NCBI RefSeq assembly: GCF_040530035.1
Contig: NZ_JBEWCD010000001.1
Span: 992,001 to 1,056,000, forward strand
Source: Roseibium sp. HPY-6
GTDB lineage: Bacteria > Pseudomonadota > Alphaproteobacteria > Rhizobiales > Stappiaceae
DNA: 64,000 bases
Direction of reading: 5' to 3'
The notes beneath the pieces were generated by a model. It was not told where the DNA came from and made no database searches. It saw only the letters and a list, made by a program, of their open reading frames with translations. Below, in pieces: positions 59,317 to 64,000 of the stretch (positions are counted from its first letter, which is position 1; each line of letters opens with the position of its first letter). Both the position numbers and the translations under genes were made by a program.

Positions 59317-60357
59317 TCAGCCCCCCAACCCATGAAACTCTGCAAGGCGGGGTACGCCTGCAGCATGGATATCCAATTCGCGAACCGGCGCTTGCGTGCG
59401 CCGCCCTGCCCTCAGCTTTGCCGACCGCGCACGCGGATTTGCTCCTGTTTCGTGCGCCGTTGCTTCAACTGCCTTGCGTGTCAGCAATTCAAATGTTGCC
59501 GGCGGCACCTCTTCTTCGGGCATATGCCGGGATCCGCCGCCCCTTGTCCGCGTTCTGTCCTGAAAGAACCTCTTCACGATGCGGTCTTCCAGAGAATGAA
59601 AGCTGACGAGAACGAGACGACCACCGGGTCTCAAAATCCGCTCAGCGGCTCCCAAAGCCTTTGCCGCCTGATGCAATTCACCATTCACGTAGATCCTGAG
59701 CGCCTGAAATGTTCGGGTCGCCGGATGGATCTGCGCTTTTTTCGGAGAACGGCCAAGCACCCTTTCAATCAGCTCCGCAAGTTCCAGCGTGCGTGAAAAC
59801 GGTTTTTCCTTGCGCGCCTTGTCGATTGCATGCGCGACAGATGTTGCGCGCTTCTCCTCGCCAAGGAGCCCGATAATTCTGATCAGATCGCGGACCGGCA
59901 GGTCGTTGACGACATCTGCCGCTGACGGTCCCGCCTGCTCCATGCGCATGTCGAGGGGCCCGTCTCGAAGAAAGGAAAAGCCTCGTTCGGCTTCGTCGAG
60001 CTGCATGGAGGAAACGCCGAGATCGAGGACAACACCGTCGACTTCTTCAAAGCCCAGCGCGCGCGCATGCTGCTCCAGATCGGCGAACTGCCCTGAAGCC
60101 AACATCAGGCTCCCTCCAGCATCCTCGACGATCGACTGCCCCGCGGCGATGGCATCGGGATCGCGATCGATGCCGATGACCCGAGCGCCGAGCGCAAGAA
60201 TGGCGCGGGAATAGCCGCCGGCACCAAAAGTGCCGTCAATGATGACATTGTCTGCTTTCGGATCCAGCCACTCAAGAACCTCACTGAGGAGAACCGGCAC
60301 GTGACGCTCGGGTCCGCCTGCGGCAGAAGCTGCATCCCTGTCGCCAAGCGCCGTCAT
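59317..60357 (-). CDS. rsmH: 16S rRNA (cytosine-1402-N4) methyltransferase RsmH
   Basis: 346 residues. SAM-binding IIDGTFGAGGYSRAIL and IGIDRDPDAI, then DGVVLDLGVSSMQLDEAERGFSF (only part quoted), and the insertion domain of helices before the C-terminal VSFHSLEDRIVKRFFQ. It fine-tunes the ribosomal P-site. The ATG overlaps the mraZ stop by 4 bp. Confidence 0.96.
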   Translation of the reverse strand: MTALGDRDAASAAGGPERHVPVLLSEVLEWLDPKADNVIIDGTFGAGGYSRAILALGARVIGIDRDPDAIAAGQSIVEDAGGSLMLASGQFADLEQHARALGFEEVDGVVLDLGVSSMQLDEAERGFSFLRDGPLDMRMEQAGPSAADVVNDLPVRDLIRIIGLLGEEKRATSVAHAIDKARKEKPFSRTLELAELIERVLGRSPKKAQIHPATRTFQALRIYVNGELHQAAKALGAAERILRPGGRLVLVSFHSLEDRIVKRFFQDRTRTRGGGSRHMPEEEVPPATFELLTRKAVEATAHETGANPRARSAKLRAGRRTQAPVRELDIHAAGVPRLAEFHGLGG

Positions 60358-60821
60358 GCCGGCTCTCCTTGTGAAGGTGCGGGGGCATTCCCCGACAGCA
60401 TCGCAAGCGCACGCCTTTGGGCCTCAGCACGGTACTCACGAAACTTTTCCGGCTCCCAGATCTGAAACTTGTAGTTCATGCCGACAAAGGTCACCTGGTC
60501 GCTGATGCCGGTATGATCGCGGATCATGTCGGAAATGGTCATACGGCCATCTCCGTCGATTTTCGGGTTCTCGCTCGCGCCAAACAGGGCGACGGCAAGC
60601 GCATCATGATCCGGCGACAGCTTTGCAAATGCTTCTGAACGTTTGTTGATCTCGGCCAGCAACTCATTGCCGCCAGCGTCAACGGCATCGCAATGCGCGG
60701 AAGTGATGCAGTAAAGACCCTCAAAGCCGTCTCTCGCCAAGACCGACCGAAAGGGTGCCGGGATCGACACGCGACCCTTGGCATCGAGCCGGTTGGTAAA
60801 ATGAGAAACAAAGCCGGACAT
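60354..60821 (-). CDS. mraZ: MraZ, transcriptional regulator of the dcw cluster
   Basis: 155 residues with two AbrB-like swapped-hairpin domains: the first begins FTNRLDAKGRVSIPAPFR and the second is DGDGRMTISDMIRDHTGI; both contain the D-x-x-G-R signature. MraZ rings bind direct repeats in their own promoter and repress the operon. The ATG at 60821 has AAGGGG 6 nt upstream. Candidate boxes are at 60986-61019. The C-terminal tail is longer than in E. coli. Confidence 0.96.
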   Translation of the reverse strand: MSGFVSHFTNRLDAKGRVSIPAPFRSVLARDGFEGLYCITSAHCDAVDAGGNELLAEINKRSEAFAKLSPDHDALAVALFGASENPKIDGDGRMTISDMIRDHTGISDQVTFVGMNYKFQIWEPEKFREYRAEAQRRALAMLSGNAPAPSQGEPA

Positions 60822-60985
60822 CAATCCCCTTCAGACGGGCGCCCTCCCGTCGAAATCCCCAAAACACCCTTAAGAAGAAACGGCCAATGCGCGGCCAAGG
60901 ACATGCAATTTGCAATTTTCGGCTCAAACCGAGCCGCGAATTCGATGTCCCAGACCCGGCTAAAATGGGTCCGCACTCCCCTTTC

Positions 60986-61040
60986 TGGGTATCTATGGGA
61001 TACCATGGGAAAACATGGGCAGTCAATGGAATCTCATGGA
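60986..61040 (-). promoter_or_regulatory. MraZ-binding box array overlapping the dcw promoter
   Basis: On the plus strand TGGG starts at 60986, 60996, 61006 and 61016, a strict 10-bp period, with TGGA continuing at 61027 and 61037 and a further TGGG in phase at 60966. TGGG boxes separated by spacers to give 10-bp period are the known E. coli MraZ operator form. On the minus strand TTGACT (61026-61021) lies inside the array as a possible -35, followed 18 nt on by TATCCC. Repression by MraZ is therefore likely. Confidence 0.7.
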
Positions 61041-61221
61041 TTCCAGCTCGATTTGATCGCTCACGACCCCGTCGGTCGAGGTTAGTCGGAACATGCTTAA
61101 TGAAGCCTTGACAGAATGAGAGAATCGGATTCGCAGGAATACGGAGGTTTTGGCTGCGAGGCATCCGCAACCCGGCAAATACTGCCTAACCACTTGGTCT
61201 TTCAAATGACCTGTGGAGAAC

Positions 61222-61248
61222 AAAAAACGCCGCGCTGAGGCGCGGCGG
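61222..61248 (-). terminator. rho-independent terminator of the large repeat-protein gene
   Basis: Read on the minus strand, CGCCGCGC and GCGCGGCG pair perfectly around CTCA and are followed by six T residues. It lies 28 bp after the stop of the repeat-protein gene, separating it from the mraZ promoter. Confidence 0.88.
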
Positions 61249-61275
61249 TCTTCGTTTGAAATCAGTTCGTATCGC

Positions 61276-64000
61276 TCAGATGAGCTGATCGGCAGCGCCC
61301 AGACTTTCCAGTTGTTCAGTGACGCCACCGGCTTCGGAAATGACCGAATTCCAGTTTGCAGCAGTCAGATTAGCGATCGAGAGATCTTCTGCCTGGATGC
61401 CCTCAAGCACATATGTGTGACCGCCATTGTTGTTCACCGAGATCTTCAGGTCGTTGCCGACTTCCTCAATCGCGACATCGGATGCCGACAAGCTGCTGAA
61501 ATTGATGACATCCTCAGCCGGATTGAAGGCTTTTACGGCAAATTGCCGACCCCAATCCCAGGTCACGAGCAACGTATCTGCGCCCTGCGCGAAGACGATT
61601 TCCTCGCCAGCAGGAACCGGATCACTTGGCGCATCCGGCTCGTCGGGTATCTCAGGCCCAACCGGATCAGATACCGCGCCAACCCCTTCCCTCGTCTGAT
61701 GCCCGTCCGTCGTCTCCCCTGGAGGCGCATCGGGTGTCAGCAAGTCAGACCGTGAAACCAGCGTTACATCGTTCTGGTCAAACCCAAACGGTGCCTCGAG
61801 ATTGTCTTCCATGACCTGATCGTGGTGAAACTCAACATTGCCCGGGACAAGGTCTGCTTTCGCGACACCGCTAAACACAAAACTCTGCCCGCTCGGAAGA
61901 GAACTGATCACCATACCTTCAGGTGTATCTTCGACGCTCAACCGTTCCCGCGTTCCGAAATAAAGAAAGCTGATTTTCTGCGTTGCCGGATCAAACCCGT
62001 CAATCACTTCAGAGACACCGTACTCATGCGACCTGAGATAGACCGTATCTGCATCTCTTGGGCCGACATTGGTCACCCAGGACAAGATGCCGCCGATATC
62101 CTGCCGCAGGTGTTCGTTGCCGACGATGCCGAAGTTTTCCATCGACAATTCGGCAAGATGGACGCCCTGCAGAATTTGCATGTCGGGACCCCACGGATTG
62201 TCGATCACCGGCTCGCCATTCGGCGTCATCGTCAGGATGAGCCCATGAACCGATGCATTGCCGAAGTCGATCTCATCTGCAGCCGGGTTGAAACCGACAA
62301 TGTCGTCCGCACCGAAATCAGCCGCCCATTTGACCCCGCCCTGGTCGCTCACACCGGTCGGCACCGGTGGATTGGACCCGTCCGTGTCATAGACAACACT
62401 GAAGCCGCCAGTGTCCGGAGTGACTACCGATTGCCCCAGCAGACTGGCAACTTCGTTGAGCGCAGACTCTTCGGCAACCATGAAATTGTTCATCGTCAGA
62501 TCTGACGCATCAACACCCACAAGCAACGTCTCGCTCGCGATCTCTCCGGTAGGTGTCAGCACGCGGATGGTCAATCCGTCCGCGGTATCCGCGATCGTTT
62601 CCGGATAGTCGGCAAATTCCAGCCGCTCGGCAATCACACCGGCTTCAAGATGGATCATGTCAGTCGCCGGATCGAAGTCGTCAATCACACGTGATGGACT
62701 GTTCGGCATGATCATGATCATTTGAGGCTGATCCGGTGTTCCCGGAACGTCAGGGTCGACGGGATCGACCGGATCCACGGGCCCCGACGGTAAGGTTCCA
62801 ACCTGGCTCAGGATTTCCTGACCGGTCACTTCGCTCATGATCGTGAAGTTCGACGGCGCCAGGTCGCTCAAAGACAAGCCGGCAAGCGTGAGCGTCTGAT
62901 TGTTGGCGGCCATTGTGAAGACGACGTTGCCGCCATCTTCAGATACATCGATTGCATCCGGGCTAAACCAGTCGATGAAGATCGTGTCGCTCGCGGGATC
63001 AAAATCGGTGACAGCCCGGTCTGTCCCCCATGCCCACGTGACGACAATGGTTGCCGTGGCGGCTGTGACGCCGGCAGTTCCGTTCCAGTTGCCCGGTGCT
63101 GCCGGAAGAACCGGCGTATCGGGCACATCGGGAGTGTCCGGTGTGTCTGGTGTGTCTGGTGTGTCTGGTGTGTCCGGCTCATCAGGCGCGTCAGGCGTAT
63201 CCGGCTCATCAGGCACGTCCGGTTCGCCGGGGGTATCAGGCGTTCCTGGTCCATCACTGAAAAGCGCCAATATCTCTTCTGCCGCCGACGCGTCGAGGAT
63301 CGTAAAGTTCGCCACGCTGAGGTCGCTCAGCTGAATACCGCCCAGCGTTGTTGTCTGGTTGTTCGCCGGAACCGAGAAGACAACCCCCGCGGCTGTCTCG
63401 GAGACTTCGAGATCCGCGGCACCAATCCAGTCAATGAAGATCGTGTCTGTGGCGGGATCAAACCCGTTTACCACGTCATCCTGCCCCCACGTCCAGGTGA
63501 TCACGACATCGGCGTCAGATTCAGTGACACCGGCGCCGCCAGTGCCGCCATCTGAACCCGGGTCGCCTGTCACCGGCGTTCCTCCAGACGTGCCGAGACC
63601 CTCGTCGCCGGTCAGCCGTTCCTCGTAAAATGCGATCATCTGCTCGATCGAAGGCGAGGAAAACCCGCCGAATTGATCAATGTACTGCAGGATCGACGTA
63701 CCGTATTCGTCCGTGCTGACAGCTCCGCCTTGCAGCAGGGACGCAGTGCCCCACGCGCCACGCAAATGCGCGGCAGCAAGTATTCCGGTCAGTGTCAGTT
63801 CAACCGTGACTGTCTCGCCGTTTTGGGTGTAGCTCGCTGTCTGGCCGATGAAATCGCTCAGTGACTGCCCACTGTTACCGAGCTGGTTCTCCAGAACCTG
63901 CAAATTGTAGCCAAACGCTTCCTGGATCGCGACGTTCTGAGCGTCTTTCGTGGTGAAATCTTCCAGCGAATTCACACCGTTCTTGCCAGTCCAAGAGCCG
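61276..64000 (-). CDS. Large acidic multi-repeat protein, N-terminus outside the window
   Basis: At least 908 residues; the frame stays open at the window edge (GSWTGKNG precedes the GTG at 63975), so the true start is upstream. Numbering from that GTG: residues 1-125 form a helical module (SLEDFTTKDAQNVAIQEAFG, then ILAAAHLRGAWG and STDEYGTSILQY) that I have seen in large secreted proteins but cannot assign. Six copies of a unit of about 80 residues follow at 156-242, 309-393, 418-514, 547-631, 645-722 and 802-884, each built as V-x-W-x-W-G, then FDPAtDxIxF, then a strand pair and LxxLSxxNF. Acidic Pro linkers join them, the longest a (PDT)n tract at 243-290. There are no Cys residues. It is probably an extracellular or surface beta-rich protein; function unknown. 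Confidence 0.8.
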   Translation of the reverse strand, partial: GSWTGKNGVNSLEDFTTKDAQNVAIQEAFGYNLQVLENQLGNSGQSLSDFIGQTASYTQNGETVTVELTLTGILAAAHLRGAWGTASLLQGGAVSTDEYGTSILQYIDQFGGFSSPSIEQMIAFYEERLTGDEGLGTSGGTPVTGDPGSDGGTGGAGVTESDADVVITWTWGQDDVVNGFDPATDTIFIDWIGAADLEVSETAAGVVFSVPANNQTTTLGGIQLSDLSVANFTILDASAAEEILALFSDGPGTPDTPGEPDVPDEPDTPDAPDEPDTPDTPDTPDTPDTPDVPDTPVLPAAPGNWNGTAGVTAATATIVVTWAWGTDRAVTDFDPASDTIFIDWFSPDAIDVSEDGGNVVFTMAANNQTLTLAGLSLSDLAPSNFTIMSEVTGQEILSQVGTLPSGPVDPVDPVDPDVPGTPDQPQMIMIMPNSPSRVIDDFDPATDMIHLEAGVIAERLEFADYPETIADTADGLTIRVLTPTGEIASETLLVGVDASDLTMNNFMVAEESALNEVASLLGQSVVTPDTGGFSVVYDTDGSNPPVPTGVSDQGGVKWAADFGADDIVGFNPAADEIDFGNASVHGLILTMTPNGEPVIDNPWGPDMQILQGVHLAELSMENFGIVGNEHLRQDIGGILSWVTNVGPRDADTVYLRSHEYGVSEVIDGFDPATQKISFLYFGTRERLSVEDTPEGMVISSLPSGQSFVFSGVAKADLVPGNVEFHHDQVMEDNLEAPFGFDQNDVTLVSRSDLLTPDAPPGETTDGHQTREGVGAVSDPVGPEIPDEPDAPSDPVPAGEEIVFAQGADTLLVTWDWGRQFAVKAFNPAEDVINFSSLSASDVAIEEVGNDLKISVNNNGGHTYVLEGIQAEDLSIANLTAANWNSVISEAGGVTEQLESLGAADQLI
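63132..63250. repeat. 9-bp coding minisatellite in the acidic linker
   Basis: Tandem units of the type GTGTCTGGT and close variants encode Pro-Asp-Thr/Glu/Val triplets on the minus strand. Five almost identical units are clustered at 63132-63178, with more divergent ones to 63250. Such tracts change length easily by slippage. Confidence 0.85.

Larger units (their letters stand above)
60822..61275. other. Intergenic region, mraZ leader and promoter
   Basis: 454 bp without a gene. From left to right it holds the mraZ leader of about 160 bp, the TGGG box array, an uncharacterised stretch, and the terminator of the large repeat-protein gene at 61222-61248. The leader contains CGGCTCaaacCGAG-type short pairings but no recognisable riboswitch. 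Confidence 0.6.

Noticed and set aside
60822..60965. Riboswitch or cis-acting RNA in the mraZ leader
   Set aside because: Only short pairings are visible; none match a riboswitch architecture I recognise.

Overview
The window looks like the chromosome of a marine or soil alphaproteobacterium of the order Hyphomicrobiales, most like the Roseibium/Labrenzia (Stappiaceae) group. That placement is inferred from gene content and order; no database search was possible. The support is a complete alphaproteobacterial division and cell-wall (dcw) cluster ending in ftsQ-ftsA-ftsZ-lpxC, a circularly permuted two-piece tmRNA gene, an alpha-type SspB adaptor, a thyA/folA/hflK/hflC/htrA neighbourhood, and moderately high GC with long open frames.

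Layout. 1-14.5 kb: a LysR regulator, an orphan Hcp, HtrA protease, the HflK-HflC-DUF2065 operon, ElaA acetyltransferase with dihydrofolate reductase, a TfoX-like/DUF2461 pair, a GIY-YIG nuclease between two copies of a palindromic dimer, a serine hydrolase divergent from a Tat-exported multicopper oxidase, thymidylate synthase, then ssrA followed by sspB and two small genes. 14.5-31.7 kb: a giant AsmA protein, a FAD-linked oxidase, a hotdog thioesterase with a ClC channel, Xaa-Pro aminopeptidase, a DUF1127-like small protein, PrmA, a TPR protein, an OmpR/EnvZ-type pair opposite a small unknown protein, and UvrD. 31.8-33.5 kb: a dense array of palindromic repeats with a second GIY-YIG nuclease inside it. 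33.5-40.6 kb: a NIT-domain chemoreceptor, ligA, recN, bamD. 40.8-60.8 kb: lpxC and the whole dcw cluster, all on the minus strand and transcribed from a mraZ promoter region near 61.0 kb that carries TGGG boxes every 10 bp. 61.3-64.0 kb: a very large acidic repeat protein running off the window.

How the genes work together. In the dcw cluster MurE, MurF, MurD, MurC, MurB and Ddl build the muropeptide precursor. MraY and MurG attach it to lipid, FtsW/FtsI polymerise it at the septum, and FtsL, FtsQ, FtsA and FtsZ form the divisome. LpxC and BamD add outer-membrane biogenesis. ThyA and FolA form the dTMP/folate cycle. HflKC and HtrA act in envelope quality control, and ssrA plus SspB in ribosome rescue and delivery of tagged proteins to ClpXP.

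The most unusual signal is that both small GIY-YIG nuclease genes sit inside palindromic repeat elements, and each is paired with a different repeat family. This recalls the RAYT/REP association, but with an unrelated nuclease fold.
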